DNA of 64,000 nucleotides from a virus. Within the stretch, counting starts at the first letter, position 1. Each line of letters starts with the position of its first letter. Positions 26,097-33,805 of this stretch are shown one piece after another. The translations under genes were made by a program, and so were the position numbers. The stretch is from IMG/VR virus record IMGVR_UViG_3300036859_000973, positions 21,102 through 85,101 of that record. The stretch is one strand, 5' to 3'. Under the pieces are notes generated by a model. It did no database searches. It saw only the letters and a program-made list of their open reading frames with translations, and was not told the DNA's origin.

Positions 26097-26211
26097 CGGT
26101 TCACCTACCTGGGGCGCGCGCCCGGATGCGGCGGCGGAGGGATACACACATGGCCACCCGAGGGTTTCCACGAATGAGCCGCCGCCTGGGCCGCCGGGCG
26201 CACGTCCGGTC

Positions 26212-26550
26212 TTACTTCTTCTCCTCGGCCTTCGCGGCGCCCTTCGGCTCGCGCATGGGGATGCCAAGCTCCTTGTGGATCTCGTCGAGCACGCTCAGGA
26301 ACTCGGTCTCGATCGCCTCGACGCGCGTGCTGGCGTCGGCCCTGGCGGCCCTCAGGAGCCCGCGGAGCGCGACGAGCTTCGGCTCCAGGATCTCCATGGC
26401 CTTGGCCTCCATCGCCTTGTCGGCCGCGGCCTTGGCGACCTTGATGGAGAAATCCCCGCCCAGGTCGGTCTTGCCGCTGATGTAGGTCGTGTCGTCGCGC
26501 GTCTGGATCTTCAGTTCCGTGGCCCCAAACTCAGTCCTCGTGTGGTTCAC
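26212..26550 (-). CDS. Hypothetical protein in recombination operon
   Basis: GTG 26550 makes a 4-nt GTGA overlap with the Sak4-like gene. The 112-residue product has a beta-rich N-terminal part (ATELKIQTRDDTTYISGKTD) and a long helical C-terminal part (ARADASTRVEAIETEFLSVL) with a Lys/Glu-rich end. Tight coupling to a recombination ATPase suggests a partner or ssDNA-binding helper, but no family is seen. A 115-nt gap without clear features follows before the next gene. Confidence 0.55.
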   Translation of the reverse strand: MNHTRTEFGATELKIQTRDDTTYISGKTDLGGDFSIKVAKAAADKAMEAKAMEILEPKLVALRGLLRAARADASTRVEAIETEFLSVLDEIHKELGIPMREPKGAAKAEEKK

Positions 26551-27743
26551 GCTCCTGCTGGTTGCTTCTCTGCGACGGCGATGGCGGTGTCCATCGCCGC
26601 GTCCTTTGGCAGCGCCTCGAAGAAGACGCTGATGTCCCTGTCCGTGATGTCGCGCCGCTGTCCCGGCGGGAAGAGGGCGAGCTTCGAGTCCATGACTTCG
26701 ACCCAGAAGTGGTCGTTGGACTCCCCCTTCCGCGTCTCGCTCTCCCGCGTGTGGTCGAACTTGAGACGCGCGTGGTAGTTCCGTGCGATGTCGCTCGCCG
26801 CTCCCGATGCCAGCCACTTCGGAGGCACGATGTCCTTCGTGATCCTGGTCTTGTGCCGTCCATCGGGGCCGGTCTCGCCGGTCTCCTCGACCGTGGTGCG
26901 CTCCTCGTCGCCGTAGCCGCTGAGCGCGAAGAAGCCCTTGGCGACGCGGCGGGCCTTGGCCTCGATGAGCTTGCAGTTCCGCGCGCGCGACTCGTACACG
27001 CCGAGCGCGTTCTTGCCGAGGTCGCTGTTCTTGGCCGCAGGATCGAAGCCGAAGTCGTGGCGGCCCTTCGTGACGCCGACGTTCTCCCAGAGGGCTTGGA
27101 AGTGGTCGAGGATCACCGACCATCCGTCGTTGCGCTGCTCGATCTTCTCCAGGAGCGCCATCGTCGTGCCGATGACGACCTCGCCGGTGACGGTGTTGTT
27201 CGGGTCGAAGCCGTCGTAGATCTTCTTGACGGTGCCATCGGGCAGCTTCTTGAAGTGGCGCCGGCACGGCTCGGCGAGCTTGATCTTGTGCTTGGCCTTG
27301 AGTTGGTCGTAGGTCATCCCGAGTTCGCTGGCCCGCTTCTCCAGAGCCTCGCGCGTCGTCTCGTCGAAGGAGATGACGTAGGTCCAGTGGCCCTCGGGTG
27401 GGATCGGCAAGCCCAGGATCAGGTTGCACGACTTTCCTGATCCCTTTGGTCCCTCGACGATGAGCCCGATGGCGCGCGAGACCTCGATGTTGGCGGCCAT
27501 CTCGTCCTCGAATCCGATCTGGAGGCCGCCGTGGACGCGCAGGAGGCCGCTGACGCCCCTCTGCGGGCCCGCGGTGGGCGTCATGGCCGAGGGCAGGTCC
27601 TTGGCCTGCGCCGCCGCGGGCGCCGCCTGGGCCGCCTGCGACGCGCTGGCGATGGCGGGCTTGGGCGCGGGCGCTGACGGGGGCGCCTTCGGGACGTACA
27701 GCGCCGGCTTCTTGGCCTGCTTTGGTGCCTGTTCCTCGGCCAT
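26547..27743 (-). CDS. RecA-fold ATPase, Sak4-like
   Basis: The 398-residue protein has an Ala/Pro-rich linker (first about 60 residues), then a RecA-type core with a Walker A motif EGPKGSGKS (residues 97-105) and a Walker B-like strand WSVILDHFQAL. The domain layout fits the Sak4/RecA-like ATPases that viruses use for strand annealing or recombination. The ATG at 27743 has GAGG nine nt upstream; a GTG at 27752 is possible. It sits next to the RPA-like and primase genes. It may also be a DnaB/RadA relative; the exact family is uncertain. Confidence 0.6.
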   Translation of the reverse strand: MAEEQAPKQAKKPALYVPKAPPSAPAPKPAIASASQAAQAAPAAAQAKDLPSAMTPTAGPQRGVSGLLRVHGGLQIGFEDEMAANIEVSRAIGLIVEGPKGSGKSCNLILGLPIPPEGHWTYVISFDETTREALEKRASELGMTYDQLKAKHKIKLAEPCRRHFKKLPDGTVKKIYDGFDPNNTVTGEVVIGTTMALLEKIEQRNDGWSVILDHFQALWENVGVTKGRHDFGFDPAAKNSDLGKNALGVYESRARNCKLIEAKARRVAKGFFALSGYGDEERTTVEETGETGPDGRHKTRITKDIVPPKWLASGAASDIARNYHARLKFDHTRESETRKGESNDHFWVEVMDSKLALFPPGQRRDITDRDISVFFEALPKDAAMDTAIAVAEKQPAGA

Positions 27744-27753
27744 GATGCACACC

Positions 27754-29082
27754 TCAGATCTTCGTCGGGTCGGTCAGCGGTGCCGCGGGCGTCGCCCCGA
27801 ACTCTTCCAGGTCCAGTTGCTTCGCCGCGAGCGCGAAGGGGTCGTCCTCCGCGAGCCTGCGGCCACCGATCTGGTTGAGGAACACCACGAAGGCGCCCTC
27901 GTTGTTCACGCGGTGTTCCCCGGCCTTTGTGGTGTAGTGGTGCTCGACGCAGTCCATCCACGGCGTCTTGCCCTGCTCCGTTGCGAGTACCATGAACTTC
28001 CACTCGCGCCGCCCCGTGTCCTTGTCCACCTCCTCGACGATGTCGTACACGTTGTAGTTCCCGATCCTCACGAAGAGTGGCTGCTCTACGGTGCCATCGG
28101 GGCGTTCGACCGTGTAGTCCTTCAGCACGAGGGCCTTCAGCTTCGTAGCATCGGGCGCAGTCTGGCGCGTCTCGCGGATCAGGCCCTTGGCCGAGAGATC
28201 AGCGATGGCCTCTGTCGCCACGCCCTCGTCGAAGTCCTTGACGCTCTTCGGGTGGAAGAGGCCGAGCTTTCCGTACACGGCGATGGGCTCGCCGTGCAGG
28301 ACGTCGCGGAACTCCTCGCGCATCTGGCGGATGCTGTCCTCCTCGCCCATGTTGAACTGGATGTTGAAGGTCTCGCAGACCTGGTCGATGGGCAACTTGA
28401 GGCTCATGGCGACGCCGCGCGCGTCGCGCGCGATGGACTTCAGGACCGGCACCTTGCTGAAGCCGCCGGGGCCGAAGAAGCTGACATCCTCGCGCTCGCC
28501 GATGGTCAGCGTGGCGAAGACCATGTTCTTGCCGCTCTCGCCGAACATCGTGCCGCGGGCGTCAGCGCCGATGGAGCGCGTGTTCTTGGCGCGCTCGACG
28601 GCGCCGCCGATCGAGACGTCGGGCACCATGGCGTCATGGTCGTGCGGCATCGCCTTCGTGGTCTTGGGGATCACGACGACGTCCTCGGTGCCGAGGTAGA
28701 TGTCCTCGCGGATGTTCACCGGGCCGGCGCTGATGCGCTGCATGACGCCGGCGCCGTCCAGGGGCGGGGCGCCCCAGAGCGTGAGCACCGTGCTGTCGGC
28801 GAGGAGCACGCGCGGCTGGTGGCCCACGACGGTGGTCTTCCGCGTCGTCTTGTCGAACTGGCGGTTCGGGGCGTTGTCGATGAAGAACGCCGGCACGCCC
28901 TCGACCTGCTTCATCTTGTAGCGCAGGCCCTTCTTGAGCACGACGCCGGTGTCCTTGAACGTCGTGAAGGCCGTGTTGAACTCCTTCGTCTTCTTGAGAT
29001 CCTGGATCGTCTTCACGCCGTAGGCCTCGCAGGCCTTGGCGATGATCTCCTTCGGGGTCAGATTCAGTTCGTCGTCTGCCAT
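27754..29082 (-). CDS. Putative RPA-like single-stranded DNA-binding protein
   Basis: The 442-residue protein contains a stretch near residues 90-125 (PRVLLADSTVLTLWG, then VNIREDIYLGTEDVVVIP) that resembles an OB-fold of RPA-type proteins, where a strand with 'DxT..ltlWg' is common. It has no Cys-rich zinc motif. It lies between the primase and Sak4-like genes, exactly where an SSB is useful. No Walker motif or nuclease motif is visible. The call is tentative; another replication accessory role is possible. Confidence 0.4.
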   Translation of the reverse strand: MADDELNLTPKEIIAKACEAYGVKTIQDLKKTKEFNTAFTTFKDTGVVLKKGLRYKMKQVEGVPAFFIDNAPNRQFDKTTRKTTVVGHQPRVLLADSTVLTLWGAPPLDGAGVMQRISAGPVNIREDIYLGTEDVVVIPKTTKAMPHDHDAMVPDVSIGGAVERAKNTRSIGADARGTMFGESGKNMVFATLTIGEREDVSFFGPGGFSKVPVLKSIARDARGVAMSLKLPIDQVCETFNIQFNMGEEDSIRQMREEFRDVLHGEPIAVYGKLGLFHPKSVKDFDEGVATEAIADLSAKGLIRETRQTAPDATKLKALVLKDYTVERPDGTVEQPLFVRIGNYNVYDIVEEVDKDTGRREWKFMVLATEQGKTPWMDCVEHHYTTKAGEHRVNNEGAFVVFLNQIGGRRLAEDDPFALAAKQLDLEEFGATPAAPLTDPTKI

Positions 29083-29086
29083 GTTG

Positions 29087-29908
29087 CTACCGTCCTGTCG
29101 GGCATTGTTCGCACGTCATGTCTAGGCCCACGGTCGATTCCGGTCCCGGGAGGCACTGCGGCCCCCGGGGGCACCGGCCGAAGGTCACGGCCACGGTCGC
29201 GTGGAGCGCTCCCGGCGGCCACTCCGCGATCGGGAGCCGCGTCGGGATCACCACGCCAGCCTGCTTGTACGCCTCGTCACGATCGAGCGGGAGCCTGCGG
29301 TAAGGGCCTGGGCCGAAAGTCCACAGGGTCTTGCGGCGCCCCTTCTTGGCTGCGCCGAACTCGCGCACCTGCCGCGCCTCGTAGTTCGGCGCGACGCACA
29401 CGGGATCGACGATGACGCCGCCGTCGGCGAGGGATTGTTCGAGACCGAGCCGCTCGTTGCAGGCTCCTACAACCGTGTCTGCGAAGGCCTTCCGGTCAAG
29501 GCCGTTGGGGTGGAGGAACGTTTCGGTATGGGTGCCAACCCCACCAGTTAATGCCCCCCAGTATTCCAGTCGAAATCCATGGGGCGCCATCCACGCGGCC
29601 CACTCGTTGAGGACATCCCACAACATGTGGGTGTCGCGCACAGTACGATCCCAAGCGGTATGATCGCCGACGTCGAAGACCACTTGGTTGGCAAGGACGC
29701 AGCGAAGTTGGTATGCGATCTCGGTGGGGCTCTCGATGTGCCGCCACTGGCGCGGGTGGCCCGCGGCGTCGGCATCGCCGACCCGGATGCGCGGCGGGCC
29801 CGGCGTGCCCTCGGGCCGGCTGAAGAACTCCTCGGCGAGGAGAGCTTCGGCGAGCGCCGTGCGATGGGCCTCGAAGATTACGTCGCTGCGGAAGCCGAAG
29901 CGGGTCAT
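29087..29908 (-). CDS. Archaeo-eukaryotic primase-like protein (PriS-related)
   Basis: The 273-residue protein shows the motif order of archaeo-eukaryotic primases: QVVFDVGDH (residues 76-83, candidate hDxxD metal site), YWGALTGGVGTHTETF (117-131, matching the SGGxGxHh motif), and a DPVCVAP...R.FGAAKKGRRKT region (168-194) in place of the usual hD...R.GS.h.K. It ends with a C-x3-C and later C-x2-C zinc pattern (CPRGPQC, CEQC). It lies between clamp and RPA-like genes, so it probably primes viral replication. The catalytic residues are not aligned with certainty. Confidence 0.6.
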   Translation of the reverse strand: MTRFGFRSDVIFEAHRTALAEALLAEEFFSRPEGTPGPPRIRVGDADAAGHPRQWRHIESPTEIAYQLRCVLANQVVFDVGDHTAWDRTVRDTHMLWDVLNEWAAWMAPHGFRLEYWGALTGGVGTHTETFLHPNGLDRKAFADTVVGACNERLGLEQSLADGGVIVDPVCVAPNYEARQVREFGAAKKGRRKTLWTFGPGPYRRLPLDRDEAYKQAGVVIPTRLPIAEWPPGALHATVAVTFGRCPRGPQCLPGPESTVGLDMTCEQCPTGR

Positions 29909-29909
29909 C

Positions 29910-30707
29910 TCAGGCCTCCTCCACCCGTGGCGCGATGAGTCCTAGGAATCGGAGATGCTCGTCGGCGTAGCGAAAGGCGATCGGCACGTCGTTGCCGAAG
30001 AGGATCTCGATCTGGCGCTGCGGGAAGCAGGCCACCATCTGGTTGAGCACGTCAATCCCGAGACACGTCCGGATTCCCTCGATCTCCTTCGGGACGCCAT
30101 CGGCGCCCGGCAGCGGCACGACATCGTCCATGTCGATGGTAGCACCCGTGCCGAGGGAGTCGTCCTTGGACTCGATGACCAGCTTGCCGTCCTTGACGGT
30201 GAAGATGATGAGGCTCGCGCGGTCGCGGCTCTCCGTGCCGAGCTTCTCGGCCGTCGTCGCGAGGAGCTTGATCTGCTTGGCGTCGAGCCGCGTCATGGCA
30301 CGCAGATCGAGCTTCTCGATGGGCGGGATGTTCTTGATGTTGGGGCCGTAGGCGTCGAGGGGGCGCTCGACGCGCACGCGACCGCAGCGCATGACCATCT
30401 TCTTGCCGTGATCCATGAAGACGGAGACGTCGTCCTCGATGCCCAGCTTGCGCACGCTCTCCAGGAACGTGGCGGCGTGCGACAGCGGGACGTAGAAATC
30501 CGTTCCTTCCGGCGGGCCGATCCACTCGAACTCCTTGAACGCGCCGCGCGCCATCTCGACGCTGATGAGCATCACGCTGGCGTGGTCGCTGAGCGCCGTG
30601 CGGATTCCCTTGTCGTCCACGCGGACGGCTGCGACGTCGTGGAGCTTCGACGCGAGAACGAAGGCTTCCTCGAATCGGAAGGCGGGCGCGATGAGCGACA
30701 GGGGCAT
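29910..30707 (-). CDS. pcn: PCNA-type DNA sliding clamp
   Basis: The 265-residue product has the two-domain length and pattern of archaeal PCNA. It begins with a strand/helix like that of clamps (FRFEEAFVLASKLHDVAAVR), continues AVRVDDKGIRTALSDHASVM, has the central connecting region, and ends FRYADEHLRFLGLIAPRVEE, matching the C-terminal APRIEE signature. It would encircle DNA as a trimer and tether polymerase, nuclease and ligase. The gene begins at ATG 30707 behind an operator-type promoter. No polymerase gene is in this window, so the clamp may serve a polymerase encoded elsewhere or by the host. Confidence 0.85.
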   Translation of the reverse strand: MPLSLIAPAFRFEEAFVLASKLHDVAAVRVDDKGIRTALSDHASVMLISVEMARGAFKEFEWIGPPEGTDFYVPLSHAATFLESVRKLGIEDDVSVFMDHGKKMVMRCGRVRVERPLDAYGPNIKNIPPIEKLDLRAMTRLDAKQIKLLATTAEKLGTESRDRASLIIFTVKDGKLVIESKDDSLGTGATIDMDDVVPLPGADGVPKEIEGIRTCLGIDVLNQMVACFPQRQIEILFGNDVPIAFRYADEHLRFLGLIAPRVEEA

Positions 30708-30720
30708 GTGCGTGTATCCC

Positions 30721-30752
30721 GGACCTACATACGTTGTCCAAGTGTATAAAGG
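30721..30752 (-). promoter_or_regulatory. Promoter with operator half-site for the clamp operon
   Basis: On the minus strand a TATA box TTTATACA (plus positions 30743-30750) is followed by the operator TGGACAACGTATGTA (plus 30726-30740). Transcription would start near 30720, so the operator covers the region between the TATA box and the start point. The half-site ends in TGGACAA, as at 45600 and 55969, rather than in the symmetric form found at 35450. Confidence 0.65.
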
Positions 30753-30778
30753 CTTCGTCTCGACCGGAAGTGAAGGCC

Positions 30779-32527
30779 TCACTGGGCGCGTCGCTCGCGG
30801 CGGTGGACCTTGACCTCGCGTCTGACGGCAGCCTTGATCCGGTTGAAGCCGAGGCGACACGCATCGGCCCTATCGTCGTGAAACCGTCCTTCTGCCGTGA
30901 ACATGAGGAACTCTTGGATCGTGTCCTTGTCCTCGTATTCGAGGAGGAACTCGCCCCGCATCATGGCCTGGAGCAGGCCGCTCTCGACGAGGGCCGTGTC
31001 CTTGTCGGCTTGACCCTTCTCGACGAGGAGCGGCAGGATCTCCTTGGATTGCTGGTGGACTTGCTGGGCGTAGGCCTCCTGGAAGCCGATGCCCTCCGTC
31101 ACGACGTTGGCTGGCTGGCGTATCCACGGGTGGCGATAGAGCGACTCCATCATCTTGCACACCTCGGGGAAGTCCCAGCGCGAGGCGCGCACGCGCGCGT
31201 ACACCTTCTTGTCCCTCGTGCGCACGAGCATCGCGACGGCGGTGCGGTCGTGGCGGCGCTTCTTGCCGATGGCGTGGTCCCAGGCGTGGATCTCCATGAC
31301 GACGTCGTCCGGCTTCGGCGGCGGCACGATGGAGACGCTGTTGTATTCGCTGGGCTTGCCCACGAGCGCGGCGTCCGAACTCCAGAAGCGCAACATCTCC
31401 TTCGTGACGCGCTGCTGCGACGGCGGCACGAAGAAGAGCATCTGCTGGGTCGTGAAGGAGACGGCATCGCGGAGGTACTTCTCGTGCAAGAGCCACTCGA
31501 CGCTGCGGTGGACCCCCCATTCGACGTAGTGCTCCTTCGTGCCGGGGCAGTTGCCGGTGCCGAGCAGGCACGGCCAGAGCGCCTCCAGGCTCCGTCCCTT
31601 CTCGGTCATCGTGACCCACGTCCGCTCGCCGCTCTCGTTGAGGATCTCCTCGAAGTCGCCCTGCGCCTCCTCGGAGCCCATGGTCGGGAAGCGGCTCAGG
31701 GCAGGGCGCTTCACGACGTAGAAGCCCCCCTTGGCGAGACGATCGTTGGTGTCGTCCTCGTACTGCGGCGTGCAGAGGCTCCACACCGTTGCGCCGGGAT
31801 CGAGCGTGCCGAACAGGGTGTTCTGGCACCACTCGTACTGGACGTTGCGGAGATGCTGCGTGCGCGAGTTCTTCGGCGTCACGATGTCGTCGAGCTTGGT
31901 CTTCTTGGGGTGGAGGCCTTGGAGCGCGCCACCGACGCCGATGGCCAGGATCGTCGGGTTCTTGCCGATGCTGCCGGCAGCGGGGATCACGATCTTGTCG
32001 CCCGCCCACGTCGTCGAGAGTTCATGGAGCGTCTCGCCCTTCGGGCCGTGGAAGGCCGCGTCGATGAGGCGCCCTTGGCCGCCCGAGTCGATCGTGTTGC
32101 GCACCGCGTTCATGGTGAGCGTGGCGGCGTCGGCCGTCTCCTGGACGATCAACTCGCGCGGGTCGCGGTACTTGCTGTCGGGGAGGATGGCGTAGCAGAC
32201 GTCGTGGACCGTGTCAGCGATGGCATACGTCTCCGACTTCGAGTGCGAACGCGGCAGCATCACGACGACGTTGTCGCGACCGCGGACTTCGCGATCGACG
32301 TTGATCATGAATGGCACGACGTCCTTGCCAAGGAAGATGTGTGCGAAGAGCAGGACGTTGTCCTCGCATAGGACGGTGGCGCGAGCCACGCCGTCCTGCT
32401 GCTTCTCGACGCGCTCGCTGAGCAGGCCATCCATCAGCTTGTCGTAGTCGGCGTGGCCGATGAGGCCGTGGCGGACCGCGGCTGGGATGCGGCGGATTTC
32501 TGGGAGATCGGTCGGATGCTGGATCAT
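30779..32527 (-). CDS. terL: Terminase large subunit
   Basis: The 582-residue protein starts at ATG 32527 after AAGGGGGAGAGCCC. It has an ATPase part with a Walker A-like motif LPRSHSKSET (residues 91-100), a Walker B candidate KLDDIVT (211-217) followed by a coupling region with WSLCTPQYEDD, and a C-terminal nuclease part with HAWDHAIGKKRRHDRTA and a terminal FHDDRADA Asp cluster. These are terminase features; the enzyme packages DNA and cuts concatemers. It is on the opposite strand to the structural module, within the replication operon, which is unusual for tailed viruses. Confidence 0.8.
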   Translation of the reverse strand: MIQHPTDLPEIRRIPAAVRHGLIGHADYDKLMDGLLSERVEKQQDGVARATVLCEDNVLLFAHIFLGKDVVPFMINVDREVRGRDNVVVMLPRSHSKSETYAIADTVHDVCYAILPDSKYRDPRELIVQETADAATLTMNAVRNTIDSGGQGRLIDAAFHGPKGETLHELSTTWAGDKIVIPAAGSIGKNPTILAIGVGGALQGLHPKKTKLDDIVTPKNSRTQHLRNVQYEWCQNTLFGTLDPGATVWSLCTPQYEDDTNDRLAKGGFYVVKRPALSRFPTMGSEEAQGDFEEILNESGERTWVTMTEKGRSLEALWPCLLGTGNCPGTKEHYVEWGVHRSVEWLLHEKYLRDAVSFTTQQMLFFVPPSQQRVTKEMLRFWSSDAALVGKPSEYNSVSIVPPPKPDDVVMEIHAWDHAIGKKRRHDRTAVAMLVRTRDKKVYARVRASRWDFPEVCKMMESLYRHPWIRQPANVVTEGIGFQEAYAQQVHQQSKEILPLLVEKGQADKDTALVESGLLQAMMRGEFLLEYEDKDTIQEFLMFTAEGRFHDDRADACRLGFNRIKAAVRREVKVHRRERRAQ

Positions 32528-32739
32528 GGGCTCTCCCCCTTGCTGGTGCGGCGACGATGGGGATAGCGCTGCCTTGGCCACCCCAACACATCGCGCAGCG
32601 CGTTTGCCTCCGCTGCAAGCTCGGTTTGGATGAGCGCGAGCGGCGCGTTGACTTGCACAAGCGCTGGTTCGTAGAGGGCCAAGCGCTCATCGTCCTCGAT
32701 GCGCCGCAGTTTCTCGGCTACTTCCGTTTCCGTCATCAT
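32524..32739 (-). CDS. Small helical protein next to TerL (71 aa)
   Basis: This gene starts at one of two adjacent ATGs (32739 or 32736) and overlaps TerL by 4 nt. The 71-residue product is helical and acidic at the front (TETEVAEKLRRIEDDERLAL) and strongly basic at the end (RQRYPHRRRTSKGES). Direct coupling to TerL is compatible with a small terminase partner, but it is shorter than known small subunits. The name is only a suggestion. Confidence 0.5.
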   Translation of the reverse strand: MMTETEVAEKLRRIEDDERLALYEPALVQVNAPLALIQTELAAEANALRDVLGWPRQRYPHRRRTSKGESP

Positions 32740-32891
32740 GGTTTCGTGTCTCCCGTCCCACTGGCTCGCGTAGCAGCCCGCAGTCCGGCGTGGCTGCCGT
32801 GGACGGGGCAGGGCGCGCAGGTGCTTGTGGCCTTGACGTTGCAGGTGCAGGTTGTCCACGCGGCGAGCGCGCAGGGTCCTGGGTCGCACAT
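32736..32891 (-). CDS. Cys-rich microprotein (51 aa)
   Basis: ATG 32891 is preceded by GGGAAGGAGGGAGCG, a strong ribosome-binding site. The 51-residue product has seven cysteines arranged C-x4-C, C-x-C and C-x2-C (MCDPGPC, TCTCNVK, CAPCPVHGSH), probably a zinc or metal-binding knuckle. It ends with ATRASGTGDTKP, a C-terminal tail nearly identical to those of neighbouring unrelated genes. The stop overlaps the next start. Confidence 0.5.
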   Translation of the reverse strand: MCDPGPCALAAWTTCTCNVKATSTCAPCPVHGSHAGLRAATRASGTGDTKP

Positions 32892-33092
32892 CTACGCTCC
32901 CTCCTTCCCGCTGGCGCTGAAAGCTCCCACGCCGCGCCGTGCCTGCATCATTGGAGAATCGTATAGCGCGCCCGTGGCCGTGTTCTCCGCGTAGATGAAC
33001 CGCGAGCCGCACTCCGGGCACGGCGGATCGGGAGGCCCATAGTCCAGCCACTCGAAACGGCAATCGTCGCAAGTTAGCGACCAGTCGCTCAT
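32892..33092 (-). CDS. Zinc-ribbon protein (66 aa)
   Basis: From ATG 33092 the 66-residue product has LTCDDCRFEW and PPCPECGSRFIY, two C-x2-C knuckles 18 residues apart, a textbook zinc ribbon. The C-terminal part is short and ends SASGKEGA. It is coupled by ATGA to the upstream gene and abuts the next gene (its stop ends at 32892; the next ATG is at 32891). The role may be nucleic-acid binding or an adaptor to host enzymes. No family name is possible. Confidence 0.65.
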   Translation of the reverse strand: MSDWSLTCDDCRFEWLDYGPPDPPCPECGSRFIYAENTATGALYDSPMMQARRGVGAFSASGKEGA

Positions 33093-33319
33093 GGCGACCC
33101 TCCCGTCCCGCTGGCGCGCTCGATGGGGCGCGGCGCATCGTTGTGGCGCAGGACGCCCAGCATCTTGACCGCGTAGCGCGGCGGATTCTGGACCATCACG
33201 CCTGTGAAGCGGGAGGCGTAGTAGCTGGTCTTGCCGAGCGTCAGGAGCATGAACGGTTCGTCGCGCCACCACGCGACGAGCCATCCACGCGGTAGCTTCA
33301 GGTTCCGTGTCACGCTCAT
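33089..33319 (-). CDS. Hypothetical protein (76 aa)
   Basis: The 76-residue product is aromatic- and Arg-rich (RGWLVAWWRDEPFMLLTLGK, YYASRFTGVMV), suggesting a small folded domain of strands. It ends PIERASGTGGSP. Start and stop both use ATGA-type overlaps. No Cys, no motif of known function. It belongs to the run of seven tiny genes between UDG and TerL. Confidence 0.55.
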   Translation of the reverse strand: MSVTRNLKLPRGWLVAWWRDEPFMLLTLGKTSYYASRFTGVMVQNPPRYAVKMLGVLRHNDAPRPIERASGTGGSP

Positions 33320-33552
33320 GGCTTCGTCCCTCCGCTCCCGCTGGCTCGCGGCGGGCAACACGGCTCGTCCGGCGCGGTGCTCCTCACCCGATGTGTTTCG
33401 CAGTAGTACCACCCTCTCTCGGAGAGACTCGGCCGAACCCGGCAGGGCTCCACGCTCACCGCCTCCGCCTCGACTTCCTCTGCATCCGCTCTCCTGGGGC
33501 GTTGTTCCACCACCACACCTCGCAACCCTGCCAGGGATCGCACATCGCTCAT
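33316..33552 (-). CDS. Small Cys-containing protein (78 aa)
   Basis: The 78-residue product has C-x13-C near its centre (EPCRVRPSLSERGWYYCETH) and CC near its end (DEPCCPP), which could form a zinc site, then RASGSGGTKP. It starts at ATG 33552 and ends with an ATGA overlap into the next gene. The phrase YYCETHRVRSTAPDEPCCP is characteristic of small phage zinc proteins. Function is unknown. Confidence 0.55.
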   Translation of the reverse strand: MSDVRSLAGLRGVVVEQRPRRADAEEVEAEAVSVEPCRVRPSLSERGWYYCETHRVRSTAPDEPCCPPRASGSGGTKP

Positions 33553-33692
33553 CGCCTCCGCTCGGAACGGTCGCGTAGCTGCCACATCGGGATGGGCGCA
33601 TATCCGGGCCAGGGCGCCTTCGTCACGAGGCGGGACTCCATGGTCGGCGGCTCCCAGCCGCGACGCCGCCAGCGGCGGTCATCGTCGCTCAT
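33549..33692 (-). CDS. Tiny basic protein (47 aa)
   Basis: ATG 33692 opens a 47-residue ORF with a very basic N-terminal part (RRWRRRGWEPP) and a basic C-terminus (RDRSERRR). It lies between two coupled genes with ATGA on both sides, which is the main support. It could bind nucleic acid. It is too short for any family assignment. Confidence 0.45.
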   Translation of the reverse strand: MSDDDRRWRRRGWEPPTMESRLVTKAPWPGYAPIPMWQLRDRSERRR

Positions 33693-33805
33693 GGCGTCTT
33701 CCCCCTCCCGTTGGAACGCTCGCGGGATGAAGAACCACGAACGACTCCGAGGCGACCGTTCGCCGCGGCCGCGTCCCCGCGAGGGGGTGGGGATTGGAAC
33801 ATCAT
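33689..33805 (-). CDS. Tiny hypothetical protein (38 aa)
   Basis: The ORF starts at ATG 33805, overlapping the UDG stop by 4 nt (ATGATG), and ends by ATGA overlap with the next gene. The 38-residue product is Arg/Ser/Gly-rich and ends SRERSNGRGKTP, which resembles the RASGSGGTKP tails of its neighbours. It may be a vestige whose 3' end has been kept for its ribosome-binding site. Confidence 0.35.
   Translation of the reverse strand: MMFQSPPPRGDAAAANGRLGVVRGSSSRERSNGRGKTP

Noticed and set aside
26212-27750. Full-length 512-codon minus-strand frame
   Set aside because: Only the last 113 codons look like protein. The first part is out of frame with the Sak4-like gene and is Arg/Pro-rich.
30734-32371. 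545-codon plus-strand ORF opposite TerL
   Set aside because: TerL motifs are on the minus strand. The plus-strand frame is a low-complexity Leu/Arg/His-rich shadow.
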